Below, piece by piece: positions 50,312 to 58,951 of a stretch of 64,000 nucleotides of DNA. How positions within the stretch are numbered: position 1 is the stretch's first letter; the number at the start of each line of letters is the position of its first letter. Both the position numbers and the translations under genes were made by a program. The DNA is from JBJGXI01 sp045635475 (GTDB taxonomy: Bacteria; Bacillota; Bacilli; Bacillales; Amphibacillaceae), in assembly GCF_045635475.1 (NCBI RefSeq), contig NZ_JBJGXI010000004.1:1-64000 (forward strand), written 5' to 3'. The notes below the pieces were generated by a model that was not told where the DNA came from, did no database searches, and saw only the letters and a program-made list of their open reading frames with translations.

Positions 50312-51308
50312 CAAGAATGAATTTGATCAAACGTTTGAATCATTCAGAACAATTGATTTTAAGGACGCTGATAAAGAAGAAGTTTATACCAAGCTGAAGG
50401 CAGGTATGGAGCTTTCCGAGAAGAAAAGTAGCTTTTTCAAATTATATAACAACATCTTAACCACTGCAGTTATAGCTATGGTGCTTTGTATAGGTGGATA
50501 CTTCATAGTGACTGAGGTTATTTTTGAAAGTACAGAATCCGCCCCCAATCCATATGAAGCATTATTAGCAAAAGGAGAAGCTACCATGAATGTAGTTGTT
50601 ATTATTCCTGATGACACTAATTCTTTTGGAGTACCAGAGTTTATTGAAGGAAATGCAGATCATCCAATCGGTATTAAAATGATGACTCACGAAACCTTTC
50701 GTAATGATTATCCTGAAATAACTATTGAAGAAGAAGTTCCTTATTATCTGTTTGTAGACACAAATGAGATTGTTTATGAAACTAGTGATTATAGTCAAGC
50801 TGCACAATTTTATGCAGATACTTTTCCTGAAAGTAAAGATGACAACATCACTACAATTGAAACAGTCTTAATGCAACAATTTGAAAATGCTGATCAAGAA
50901 TTGATTGATCTTTTAGATGCACCAGAAAATAACACAATTATTGGGAAAGATGAACAGAAAACACCAAAGTCTCCAACAGGGTTGGAACAATATCTAGAAG
51001 GAAAATATAGTTCGTATTTCACAGCAGATATGTATAGCGAATATATAGTCAACTATGCGTTAGCTTATCAATTAGCTGCATTCGATAACAACTATCATTT
51101 GCAAGTTGATTTTATTGAAATTACAGAGGAGGAAGGAATCTTAGGTTCATACGATTTCACAGCTTACGTAATTTACAATAAAGAGAGAGACGAACAACAA
51201 CGTGTACAAATAACTGGAAGAGCGGGTGTGAATAGTGAAGGGAAAATAAATCATATAAATTTCACTAGTGACGGTGGTTTGTTAGAAGTATTAAGTTCTG
51301 GAAGTTAG
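50295..51308 (+). CDS. membrane anti-sigma factor
   Basis: The 337-residue protein has a cytoplasmic N-terminus (MEQFNDKNEFDQTFESF), one membrane segment (ILTTAVIAMVLCIGGYFIVT, about 50-69) and a long external domain. ATG at 50295 is eight bases after GGAGGG, whereas ATG at 50289 is too close. Overlap with the sigma gene and similarity of its N-terminus to that of 24033 mark it as the anti-sigma. The external domain would sense an unknown envelope signal. No named family recognised. Confidence 0.75.
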   Translation: MEQFNDKNEFDQTFESFRTIDFKDADKEEVYTKLKAGMELSEKKSSFFKLYNNILTTAVIAMVLCIGGYFIVTEVIFESTESAPNPYEALLAKGEATMNVVVIIPDDTNSFGVPEFIEGNADHPIGIKMMTHETFRNDYPEITIEEEVPYYLFVDTNEIVYETSDYSQAAQFYADTFPESKDDNITTIETVLMQQFENADQELIDLLDAPENNTIIGKDEQKTPKSPTGLEQYLEGKYSSYFTADMYSEYIVNYALAYQLAAFDNNYHLQVDFIEITEEEGILGSYDFTAYVIYNKERDEQQRVQITGRAGVNSEGKINHINFTSDGGLLEVLSSGS

Positions 51309-51810
51309 AGCTATTGACTAGTGATCGTCTACAATAGAGATGATTCTGTGGAATAGACTTGGTTGATTGTTAGAAGCTTATGATTTTGAATTGATAACAA
51401 TTCTGTTGCGTGATACAAAGTTATACTAAATCATTTCTTCAGGATGAAAAGCTCGGCAGGATGTTTAATTTCTGTTTACTTTCACTATTATTACGCATAA
51501 TTTTAGTTTTGTCTAAACGTGAAAAAGAGAAAACAATTGTTAAAGTTACTTAGAAAGTTCGTTTTCCATCTGTGTAAATTTCAATTTTAATAGGTAAAAG
51601 TATGTAGAAAAATAAAAAATGTAAAAATTGATTATTTTTAGAGTTGCTCCGTTGTTGATTAATTTTTTGCACACAAAAATCTTTCAAACAAAAGCAAGGC
51701 TATTTCTGGCTCTTAACCTTAAAGATACTCAACATCAAAACTTCAAATTGTGAAAAATAATGACCTTGTTGTAGTATGAATTGTTTTGTTTAGTATTTCT
51801 TTAGTTTAAT
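51309..51810. other. gene-free stretch
   Basis: AT-rich. I see no gene, apart from a 30-codon frame starting at about 51457 (MFNFCLLSLLLRIILVLSKR) that could be a remnant of a membrane peptide; it is not called. Confidence 0.35.
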
Positions 51811-51880
51811 TAATGGGTCCGCATTGTGGTCCATACTGTGGTCCATACTATGGTCCATGTTGCAGTCCGTACTGTGGTCC
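51811..51880. repeat. tandem 12-bp repeats (TGGTCCATACTG)
   Basis: Six degenerate units: GGGTCCGCATTG, TGGTCCATACTG, TGGTCCATACTA, TGGTCCATGTTG, CAGTCCGTACTG and a final TGGTCCAATATGG. Twelve bases keep a reading frame (WSIL in the plus strand) but there is no ribosome site or family support for a gene. Confidence 0.8.
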
Positions 51881-51901
51881 AATATGGACCACAGTACGGA
51901 C
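51865..51901. repeat. 17-bp perfect palindrome at the end of the tandem array
   Basis: GTCCGTACTGTGGTCCA (51865-51881), loop ATA, and TGGACCACAGTACGGAC (51885-51901) form a perfect hairpin. The left arm is part of the last repeat unit, so the array and its inverted copy fold together. Confidence 0.85.
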
Positions 51902-51948
51902 CTGAAAGCTTGCTTTTTACATGAAAACTTAACAATCAAAAATCAAAA

Positions 51949-51980
51949 AAATCCACCATACAAAATTGTTTGGTGGATTT
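51949..51980 (-). terminator. hairpin, terminator-like on the minus strand
   Basis: AAATCCACCA-loop-TGGTGGATTT, with A-rich DNA on its left (T-rich on the minus strand). No minus-strand gene lies directly to the right, so it may belong to the repeat structure around it. Confidence 0.4.
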
Positions 51981-52011
51981 GGCTACCTTTTACGAAGCCA
52001 CTTAATGAGGA

Positions 52012-52042
52012 GGGAAGCACAAGAACCGTCCCCCTGCTTCCC
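52012..52042. repeat. REP-like hairpin with CCGTCCCCC core
   Basis: GGGAAGCA-caagaaccgtcccc-TGCTTCCC. The GAACCGTCCCC core is typical of REP elements in Bacillaceae and is distantly related to the family at 2649 and elsewhere. Confidence 0.5.
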
Positions 52043-52116
52043 CTGAGCAACTGATTTGCCAAGTCTCAACATGCATATGATAAAATACAAATAACTAACA
52101 AGTAGAGGTGTTTTAT

Positions 52117-52845
52117 ATGAAAATAGAAGTATGGTCAGATTTTGTTTGTCCATTTTGTTATATTGGAAAACGACGTTTAGAAATGGCACTTGATGCGTTT
52201 CCTCATAAAGAAGATGTAGAAGTTGAATTTAAAAGCTTTGAGCTTGATCCAAATGCTCCAGCTTATACTGAGGTAGGCATTTATGAATCGTTAGCGAAAA
52301 AATTCGGTTCGAGTGAAGCGCAAGTACGTGAAATGAATAAAGGGTTGATTGCACAGGCAGCTGAGATCGGGCTAGAGTACAACTACGATAATATGCGTCC
52401 AACGAACACATTTGATGCCCACCGTCTAGCCAAATACGCGAATACAGTTGGAAAAGAAAGCGAACTTACAGAAAAACTGTTGCACGGATATTTTACCGAC
52501 TCTAAGAATGTTGGGGATATCGATACATTAGTGCAAATTGCAGAAGCATCTGGAATTGACCGTGAGAAAGCATTAGAAGTGTTGAACGAAAAATCGGCGT
52601 ATGCGAATGACGTTCGCGCAGATGTACAGATGGCGCAACAAATTGGCGTTAGTGGTGTTCCATTTTTTGTAGTAAACAGCAAGTATGCGATCTCTGGTGC
52701 CCAGCCAATTGAAACGTTTACTAGTGCTTTAGAAAAAGTCTGGCAAGAAGAAAATCCAAAGCCGCAGTTTGAGGATCTTTCCAGTGGTGATGACGGTGTT
52801 TGTACGGATGACAGTTGTGCTGTTCCGTCTAAAGATGATAAATAA
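52117..52845 (+). CDS. DsbA family oxidoreductase (FrnE-like)
   Basis: The 242-residue protein is a DsbA-fold thioredoxin-like enzyme: EVWSDFVCPFCYIGKRRLE with CPFC active site (about residues 4-22), a helical insert, and GVSGVPFFVVNSKYAISGAQ with the cis-Pro (about 180-199). It lacks a signal peptide, so it works in the cytoplasm, as FrnE-type oxidoreductases do. The C-terminal CTDDSCAVPS has two more cysteines. ATG at 52117 follows AGAGGTG. Confidence 0.93.
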   Translation: MKIEVWSDFVCPFCYIGKRRLEMALDAFPHKEDVEVEFKSFELDPNAPAYTEVGIYESLAKKFGSSEAQVREMNKGLIAQAAEIGLEYNYDNMRPTNTFDAHRLAKYANTVGKESELTEKLLHGYFTDSKNVGDIDTLVQIAEASGIDREKALEVLNEKSAYANDVRADVQMAQQIGVSGVPFFVVNSKYAISGAQPIETFTSALEKVWQEENPKPQFEDLSSGDDGVCTDDSCAVPSKDDK

Positions 52846-52907
52846 TATGATGACTTGATTATAGACAGCTCTTTATGAAGTGGATATATTAGGTCGTAAT
52901 CAAAAGA

Positions 52908-52990
52908 GTTCCTTAATTAATTTTGAAGAAGTTAAGTGTTCGTTTGTGAGAACATCTTTACTGATTAATTAGGGATCTTCTTTTTTGTTT
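52908..52990. terminator. long hairpin after the FrnE gene
   Basis: AGTTCCTTAATTAAT near 52908 pairs with ATTAATTAGGGATC near 52964, followed by TTCTTTTTTG. The intervening 40 bases form a second small hairpin (AAGTGTTCG..). Confidence 0.55.
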
Positions 52991-53354
52991 AAAGGAACTT
53001 TCTAACGTTTGATCGTTTTCGCCATCTGTCTGCCATTTGCGCAGTCTATTTAGTTGATTCGCTAGTTTCGAATTACGAATACTAAAAAGTAAGCGAATAT
53101 TCTGAAACATCTATCTGAAGAACCATTTCCTTGCTTCCACATCCAAAGCATAATAACAAATCCAACGGCCAAAATTTGATATAATGAAGAGTAAGTCGCA
53201 ATATCAGCACAAGTTTTATAACAGTTTCTTAGGGAATATAAAAATAATCTGTAACAGAAAAGTGCTTATAAGTGCGGAGTTACGTTTCTAAATTATTTGC
53301 AACTGGATACACTAACTACTACATTGGAACTATTGAGAAAGGGTAGATCATTGC
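52991..53354. other. gene-free stretch with a decayed minus-strand frame
   Basis: No intact gene. On the minus strand the pieces ILAVGFVIMLWMWKQGNG and then, after a frame change, SIRNSKLANQLNRLRKWQTD suggest the remnant of a small membrane protein. The call is weak. Confidence 0.35.
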
Positions 53355-54923
53355 ATGTCTGATAAATTGGATTTATCAAGCTTTGAAAAAAAGCTAGAAG
53401 TACGAAATATACAAATGGAAGACATTGACCAGATTTTAGAGATGCAAAAGGTCTGTTTTCCTAACATGGAGCCGTGGAAGCGGAAGCATTTGGAAAGTCA
53501 CTTGACTATTTTTCCGGAAGGGCAATTTTGTGTGGAGTATGACGGCAAAATTATTGGTAGTTGCTCTGCCTTAATTGTTAACTTTGATGAATATGATGAT
53601 AAGCATACATGGGATGATATTACCGATGAAGGATATATCACCAATCATAATCCAGAAGGCTATAATTTGTACGGCATCGAAGTCATGGTTAATCCCGAGT
53701 TTCGTGGAATGAAGATTGGGAAGCGTTTATACGAAGCGCGTAAGGATTTGGCAAGAGAGCTAAATTTAAAAAGTATTATCATTGGTGGACGAATTCCTAA
53801 TTATCATAAATATGAAAGTGAACTAACGCCTCGGGAATACGTGGAAGAGGTTAGCAGTCAAAACATTCATGATCCAGTGTTAACGTTCCAAATTATGAAT
53901 GGATTTACCGTGATGCGTATTAACCCTGGGTATTTGCCAGATGATCGGCAATCATTAAAATATGCGACGTTAATGGAATGGAATAACATTGATTATCGTG
54001 CGAAGTCTAAGCGTCATTTCAAAACAGCTTATCCAGTACGAATAACAGTTATTCAATATATGATGAAGAACATTGACTCGTTCGAGGAATTTGCTAAACA
54101 AGTAGAATATTATGTTGATGTTGCTTATGATTTCGGATCGGATTTTGCGGTGTTTCCAGAAATATTTACGACACAGCTAATGTCATTTTTGGAAGAAAAG
54201 GTGCCTTCAAAATCCATTCGTAAACTAGCGGAATATACGGAAGATTATATTGAACTATTTACGAAGCTAGCAGTTAGCTATAATGTGAATATCATTGGTG
54301 GTTCACACTTTGTCGAGGAAGATGACCATATTTATAATATTTCCTACTTATTCCGCCGAGACGGGACGATTGAAAAGCAATATAAAATCCATGTAACGCC
54401 GAATGAGCGGAAATGGTGGGGCATCCAGCCTGGAGATACGGTGAAAGTATTTGATACCGATTGTGGTAAAATTGCGATTCAAATTTGTTATGATATCCAG
54501 TTCCCTGAGCTTGCCAGATATGCGGTTGATCAAGGTGCTAATATCATATTTGTTCCGTTCTGTACCGATGATCGTCAAGGCTACTTACGTGTGCGCTACT
54601 GTGCACAAGCACGTGCGGTGGAAAATCAAGTATACACCGTTATCGCTGGAACAGTTGGTAACTTAACACAAGTGGAAAACATGGATATTCAATACGCACA
54701 ATCAGGTATTTTCACGCCATCAGATTTCGAATTTGCTAGAGATGGAATCGTGGGCGAGTGTCACCCGAACATTGAAACCGTCGTTGTCGGTGATGTTGAT
54801 CTTGAAATATTAAGACGTCAACGGAAATCTGGTACGGTCAGACAATTACGTGACAGACGTAGAGATCTATTCGAGGTAAAATATAATAACCTCGATACAG
54901 AAGTAAAGCCAATAAAGCATTAG
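53355..54923 (+). CDS. GNAT acetyltransferase fused to a carbon-nitrogen hydrolase (YhcX-like)
   Basis: The 522-residue protein combines an N-terminal GNAT domain (about 1-200, with VMVNPEFRGMKIGKRLYEAR as the acetyl-CoA loop) and a C-terminal nitrilase-type amidohydrolase (about 220-510). Catalytic residues are visible: Glu in FAVFPEIFTT, Lys in QYKIHVTPNE, and Cys in IAIQICYDIQFPE. The architecture and length match B. subtilis YhcX, whose role is not settled. AAAGGGTAG precedes the ATG. It is a single gene with its own terminator. Confidence 0.93.
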   Translation: MSDKLDLSSFEKKLEVRNIQMEDIDQILEMQKVCFPNMEPWKRKHLESHLTIFPEGQFCVEYDGKIIGSCSALIVNFDEYDDKHTWDDITDEGYITNHNPEGYNLYGIEVMVNPEFRGMKIGKRLYEARKDLARELNLKSIIIGGRIPNYHKYESELTPREYVEEVSSQNIHDPVLTFQIMNGFTVMRINPGYLPDDRQSLKYATLMEWNNIDYRAKSKRHFKTAYPVRITVIQYMMKNIDSFEEFAKQVEYYVDVAYDFGSDFAVFPEIFTTQLMSFLEEKVPSKSIRKLAEYTEDYIELFTKLAVSYNVNIIGGSHFVEEDDHIYNISYLFRRDGTIEKQYKIHVTPNERKWWGIQPGDTVKVFDTDCGKIAIQICYDIQFPELARYAVDQGANIIFVPFCTDDRQGYLRVRYCAQARAVENQVYTVIAGTVGNLTQVENMDIQYAQSGIFTPSDFEFARDGIVGECHPNIETVVVGDVDLEILRRQRKSGTVRQLRDRRRDLFEVKYNNLDTEVKPIKH

Positions 54924-54937
54924 GAAGATTATGAAAA

Positions 54938-54982
54938 GAACCTCAAGCATGGTGATATAACATGTTGAGGTCTTTCTTTTTG
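54938..54982 (+). terminator. terminator of the GNAT-nitrilase gene
   Basis: AACCTCAAGCATG-loop-CATGTTGAGGT followed by CTTTCTTTTT. Confidence 0.8.
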
Positions 54983-55090
54983 GCTTTTTTTAAAATTATT
55001 TTTTTTGCGTAAAATAGCTAGCATGCGAGGTAACATCGTGCTAAACAGACGCTGTAGAGAAGGCATGTACTGCGGTCGATGAGTCGATGA

Positions 55091-55280
55091 CGGCCACCAG
55101 TGCGCTTATCTGTGACAAATGAGGCATTATTAGAATTGTGCGGCCACCAGCGCACTTATTTGGGTGAATTTGTTATTTCAACGAGTTGATATCGGTAAAT
55201 AAGTGCTGTGGTGGCCGTCAAATCATCGAAATTGAAAATTCAAGCGAAATAAGCGCTTATATGGCCGCTCAATCCGGTTT
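55091..55280. repeat. four copies of a CGGCCACCAGCGCACTTATT repeat
   Basis: CGGCCACCAGTGCGCTTATC (55091-55110) and CGGCCACCAGCGCACTTATT (55141-55160) are direct copies. Inverted relatives follow: AAGTGCTGTGGTGGCCGTCA (55201-55220) and AATAAGCGCTTATATGGCC (55258-55276). Spacings are 50, 50 and about 55 bases. No reading frame runs through them. They make this 600-base stretch (54983-55476) unlike simple intergenic DNA; no other element was seen. Confidence 0.6.
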
Positions 55281-55478
55281 GCTCCTCTGCTGTTGGTATA
55301 GCTAGAAGTGTGAGCAGAAACCAAGAGCAATACGTTACGACGGATCACTTCCAATATGTAATAAAAAGCACAAACTTTACGAAAAGATCTTTCTTTTAAA
55401 AAATGTGCATCTCAGCACTTCTTATTGCCATGATTAGCAATACGAGATTACGAACAGTTGCTGGCGTTGTCCTTAAAA

Positions 55479-55514
55479 AAATCCTTCAACCAAACGAAAT
55501 TGGTTGAAGGATTT
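55479..55514 (-). terminator. terminator of the DUF1292 gene
   Basis: AAATCCTTCAACCAA-loop-TTGGTTGAAGGATTT; the A-run on its left is the T-run for the minus strand. Confidence 0.85.
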
Positions 55515-55520
55515 GGATAT

Positions 55521-55805
55521 CTATTCTTCCTCGTCTTCATCTAAAATGGCGTTGAAGGCTTCTGATACTTTATCAAATTCCTCATCTGATTCGACTGCGG
55601 CTAATTCATTATTCTCGTCGATTTTAAGAAAAAAGACATCAATATCAGCGTCTTCATTTTCTTCACTTAAATCTTCCAAAAAACTTACAGCCACATAATC
55701 AGTTCCTTCTATTGTAAGCTTAGCTAGAACTTCAACAGGCTGTTCAGCTTCTGTGTCATCACTTATTGAAAACACTTCTCCAACCTCAATTTTATCTACT
55801 TCCAT
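55521..55805 (-). CDS. DUF1292 family protein
   Basis: A 94-residue acidic protein: EVGEVFSISDDTEAEQPVEV, then TIEGTDYVAVSFLED and a C-terminal helix LAAVESDEEFDKVSEAF. This is the DUF1292 pattern (Bacillus YrzB-like), found beside the Holliday resolvase genes in other species but here alone. GAGGAGGGG precedes the ATG. The function is unknown. Confidence 0.85.
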   Translation of the reverse strand: MEVDKIEVGEVFSISDDTEAEQPVEVLAKLTIEGTDYVAVSFLEDLSEENEDADIDVFFLKIDENNELAAVESDEEFDKVSEAFNAILDEDEEE

Positions 55806-56047
55806 CTTCTTGCCCCTCCTCTTGTTTTAACATCCAAAATTTAGTTTTTGTTTAAAATAGCAAAATCATACAGATTGAGTGATTATTTTCGTTTCAATGC
55901 ATGACACCACTAGTATAGCTGAGAATTAGTGCAAATTCGAACATTTAGAAGTCTCTGTAAGTAAAAAGAAATAACTTTGTAAAATCATTGACGGTTTCAA
56001 ATTGCTAAATATGAACGCATGTATGGAACGTGTGTTCGTTTGTGTGT

Positions 56048-56053
56048 TATAAT
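56048..56053 (+). promoter_or_regulatory. -10 box of the type I toxin mRNA (copy 2)
   Basis: TATAAT in the context GTGTTATAATC, at the same distance before the toxin start as in copy 1. Confidence 0.6.
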
Positions 56054-56115
56054 CTATTAAGGTAATGTTCTTTTAGGGTCAGGTTGGCTAACCTCGTTGA
56101 AAAGGGGGGATGCCT

Positions 56116-56211
56116 ATGGGTATGTATGAGAGTTTGATGGTACTGATTGGTTTTGGTACTTTCTTGATTGCATTGCTCGCATTGATTGTAACTTTGATCA
56201 ATAGAAAATAG
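56116..56211 (+). CDS. type I toxin, putative holin-like small membrane peptide (copy 2)
   Basis: A 31-residue peptide (MGMYESLMVLIGFGTFLIAL, ending LINRK), 23 of 31 residues identical to copy 1 at 8897, with the middle and end almost unchanged. A GGGGGG site lies six bases before the ATG, and leader bases CCTC can pair with GGGG to hide it; this replaces the CCCC/GGGG pairing of copy 1 by a C-G to U-G change. The downstream hairpin and antisense -10 are conserved, so both copies are probably functional paralogues. Confidence 0.85.
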   Translation: MGMYESLMVLIGFGTFLIALLALIVTLINRK

Positions 56212-56340
56212 ACCTCCCTATTAGCCCGCAAAGTTTCTAGGTGAGGTCTACTGCAAAAGCGATAGCCGATCCCTCTGGGGGAACCGCTTATCTGTAGACC
56301 ACAGTTGATGCTGTGGTCTGTTTAGTATTATTCATATAGT
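56205..56340 (-). ncRNA. antisense antitoxin RNA of type I locus, copy 2
   Basis: A minus-strand TATAAT (complement of 56347-56352, in TATGGTATAAT) points toward the toxin. The transcribed part GATAGCCGATCC and CTGGGG...GAACCGCTTATCT is conserved with copy 1. Ends are estimates. Confidence 0.55.
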
Positions 56341-56472
56341 AACTAAATTATACCATAGAATGTCTATTATAGAAAACAGTACGGGAGGGGTGTTTGAGTC
56401 CGCAAATCATTAGTTATTCGACGGGATATTTTGTTATGATAATTAGGATGTGGACAATGAGGAGGCGTGGTC

Positions 56473-57102
56473 ATGACTGAACATCAAATATTGCTAGAAA
56501 ATTTTAGCCAAAAACACCTAAATCATGGTTTACAATGGTTGAATGAGCCAACAGCGTGGAACCTTAATTCCGAAAGCCGAAGTTTAATTTTAAAAACGGA
56601 TGCGCAAACAGATTTTTGGCAAAAAACACACTATGATTTTCAAGCTGATAATGGACATTTTTTATATTATAACTTGCATGGGGATTTTAGGTTAACGACA
56701 AAGGTGAAATCAAAACCCATTCATAGATACGACCAAGCTGGATTAATGGTTCGGTTCTCGAGTGAGACATGGTTAAAGACGTCCGTCGAACATATTCCTG
56801 ATGGCAATAGTAAATTGGGGGTTGTTGTAACAAATCAAGGTTATTCGGACTGGTCAAGCCAGCAATTTGTGATAGAAGAAAGTTTCTTGTTTTACCGCAT
56901 TACAAGAAGAGATGACAATTTTTACGTTGATTACTCGTTAGATAGTATCTCATGGAGTCAAATCAGAATAACCCATCTATCGGAAGAAACAAACGATATG
57001 CAGGTTGGTATCTATGCATGCAGTCCACAGGGAGAGGGATATGAAGCGGAGTTTGCGTATATTAAAATCGAATCTATAGATGACACAACTGAAGTTTATT
57101 AA
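56473..57102 (+). CDS. DUF1349 family protein
   Basis: The 209-residue protein matches DUF1349 (concanavalin-like beta-sandwich): NEPTAWNLNSESRSLILKTD, YDQAGLMVRFSSETWLKTSVEH (about 85-106), and GIYACSPQGEGYEAEFAYIK near the end. Family members may bind or cut glycans; some are annotated as regulators of enolase without firm evidence. ATG at 56473 follows GAGGAGG. It has no signal peptide. Confidence 0.88.
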   Translation: MTEHQILLENFSQKHLNHGLQWLNEPTAWNLNSESRSLILKTDAQTDFWQKTHYDFQADNGHFLYYNLHGDFRLTTKVKSKPIHRYDQAGLMVRFSSETWLKTSVEHIPDGNSKLGVVVTNQGYSDWSSQQFVIEESFLFYRITRRDDNFYVDYSLDSISWSQIRITHLSEETNDMQVGIYACSPQGEGYEAEFAYIKIESIDDTTEVY

Positions 57103-57227
57103 TTAAAGGACCAGATAGAGGATCTGTCAAGCTAGTATATCTATGATAAAATTATGCTAAGTGGATTGCTAAGCAATATACATGCTATTATAGAAGTGAA
57201 AAAATTGCAGGTAAGTAGGTGATTGAT

Positions 57228-57431
57228 ATGTTTAATATGGCCTTGCCTATAACGATCATTGTTATTATCTCGATTGTTGCCTTAGTATTAACTTTAGCAT
57301 TAGCTGGCAAAAGTGATGACGATTATGACAAAAGTTCAAAGAAGAATGTGACACAGCTATCATTAATTTATGTTGTGGCGATATTGGGATCTATAGTTGC
57401 ATTAATTATATTTATCTATTTCTTTACTTAA
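57228..57431 (+). CDS. small two-segment membrane protein
   Basis: A 67-residue protein with hydrophobic segments at both ends (MALPITIIVIISIVALVLTL and IVALIIFIYFF) and a charged middle GKSDDDYDKSSKKN. AGGTGAT precedes the ATG; a GTG at 57219 is possible. Unknown family. It is followed by another small membrane gene after 36 bases. Confidence 0.6.
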   Translation: MFNMALPITIIVIISIVALVLTLALAGKSDDDYDKSSKKNVTQLSLIYVVAILGSIVALIIFIYFFT

Positions 57432-57467
57432 CACACCGGAGCATCACAAGCTTAGGAGGGTAACAAT

Positions 57468-57638
57468 ATGAAAATAAATACATTTCTTTTGCTAATTATT
57501 GTGATGATGCAGCTTTCCATGCTCATTAATATTACCGTTTTCGAAGGACAGTGGAACGGAATTGTTTTAGCTTTACATACGGTCTTGTTTATTCTTGCAT
57601 TTGCAATGTACGTGGATGGTAAAAAAGAAAAGAAATGA
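57468..57638 (+). CDS. 56-residue membrane protein
   Basis: MKINTFLLLIIVMMQLSMLI opens the first of two membrane segments; the second is GIVLALHTVLFILAFAMYV and the tail is DGKKEKK. AGGAGGG lies before the ATG. Likely co-transcribed with the gene at 57228. No family recognised. Confidence 0.6.
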   Translation: MKINTFLLLIIVMMQLSMLINITVFEGQWNGIVLALHTVLFILAFAMYVDGKKEKK

Positions 57639-57889
57639 GATGTTGTGTAAGACTGCATATAAATTTCCTTCTCAAAGATAGGTCCAATATTTCGAAGCCG
57701 CCTCGATCGATTACGTCCCTGAGAGAAGGGAATAGACTCTTCGTTTTTCTTCCTTGATCTTCATTGTGAAATCCCCTAAATCTATTATTAAGATTCAGAA
57801 AAATTATAATTTTTATAAACAACTTTATATGTTCATATGCTATTCTTTTTATGAATACTCACAAATTAAAATCCTGAGGAGATTTCAAA

Positions 57890-58747
57890 ATGAAAAAATC
57901 ACATAAAAGAGTAGTGTATATTTTAATAGCTTGCATCGCGATCGTTTGCTTTTGTCTTTTCCAAAACAATGCATTAGTAACAACAACGTACAATTATCGT
58001 TCTGATGAGGTTCCACAAGCTTTTGATGGATACAAGATTGTTCAATTGTCCGACCTCCATAATAAAGCCTTTGGCAAGAATCAAAGTCGTCTAGTGAAAA
58101 GAGTTGAAAAGCAAACTCCTGATCTGATTGTGGTAACGGGTGATTTGATAGATTCGGAAAAATATAATGAGAGAATTGCTCTTGAGTTGATGGAAAAGCT
58201 AGTGGACATTGCTCCAGTATATTTTGTCACTGGTAATCATGAATGGTGGTCAGGGAAATATGAAACATTAGAAATGAAGTTAAAAGACATGGGTGTAAAC
58301 GTTCTGCGCAATGAGGTTGAGGAGTTAAGCATTGGTACAGATAAGGTACAACTCATTGGGATTGATGATCCAGCAATCCCAGGTGAATCGTATGATGAAC
58401 ATGCTGTCGCAGAAGAAGCGATCAAAGCATCGATGGAAACTGTGGAACAAGAAGCAGATTTCACGATTTTATTATCACATCGCCCAGAACTGATTTCCTT
58501 GTATGCTGACTATAATATGGATGTAGTTTTCTCAGGACATGCCCACGGTGGTCAGTTTAGAATTCCGTTTGTTGGTGGTGTAGTCGCGCCTAACCAAGGA
58601 CTTTTCCCAACCTATACTGCAGGTCAACATAAGATGGGCCAAACAACGATGATTGTAAATAGGGGGCTTGGAAATAGTATCATTCCATTACGAATATTCA
58701 ATCGTCCCGAGATTGTTGTTTTGACATTGGAGTCTGGTAGTAGTTAG
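57890..58747 (+). CDS. membrane-anchored metallophosphoesterase (YkuE-like)
   Basis: The 285-residue protein has an N-terminal anchor (VVYILIACIAIVCFCLF) and the calcineurin-like phosphoesterase motifs: LSDLHNK (D-x-H), VTGDLIDS (GD), TGNHEWWSG (GNHE), LSHRPEL and SGHAHGGQ (GHxH). This pattern matches YkuE/YaeI-type outward-facing phosphodiesterases, possibly acting on lipid A-like or wall lipids. GAGGAG precedes the ATG. The product faces outward. Confidence 0.92.
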   Translation: MKKSHKRVVYILIACIAIVCFCLFQNNALVTTTYNYRSDEVPQAFDGYKIVQLSDLHNKAFGKNQSRLVKRVEKQTPDLIVVTGDLIDSEKYNERIALELMEKLVDIAPVYFVTGNHEWWSGKYETLEMKLKDMGVNVLRNEVEELSIGTDKVQLIGIDDPAIPGESYDEHAVAEEAIKASMETVEQEADFTILLSHRPELISLYADYNMDVVFSGHAHGGQFRIPFVGGVVAPNQGLFPTYTAGQHKMGQTTMIVNRGLGNSIIPLRIFNRPEIVVLTLESGSS

Positions 58748-58951
58748 AACAACAAGGTTCGCTAGGATATTATCATTACTCGCTCTCATCGCAGGTCTAT
58801 TCTCCGTAATTCCAAAGTAAAATAAGGAAGAATTATACGGAGGTATAATATCCAACCGGTAACAATCGTGGTTTAATTAAGTTAGTGTTGTTTGGCCATG
58901 CCGTATCTTCTTTACGTTTGGCATTTTACTTATAGAAATGGAGAGGGAAAA

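Noticed and set aside
51811..51880. 12-bp repeat array considered as a gene encoding WSIL repeats
   Set aside because: No ribosome site, and the frame runs into a perfect palindrome; structure explains it better than coding.
57639..57889. Minus-strand frames between the small membrane genes and the phosphoesterase
   Set aside because: Short, without ribosome sites or family support.
58748..58891. Frame LARILSLLALIAGLFSVIPK after the phosphoesterase
   Set aside because: About 22 codons without a start; could be a remnant but too short to support.
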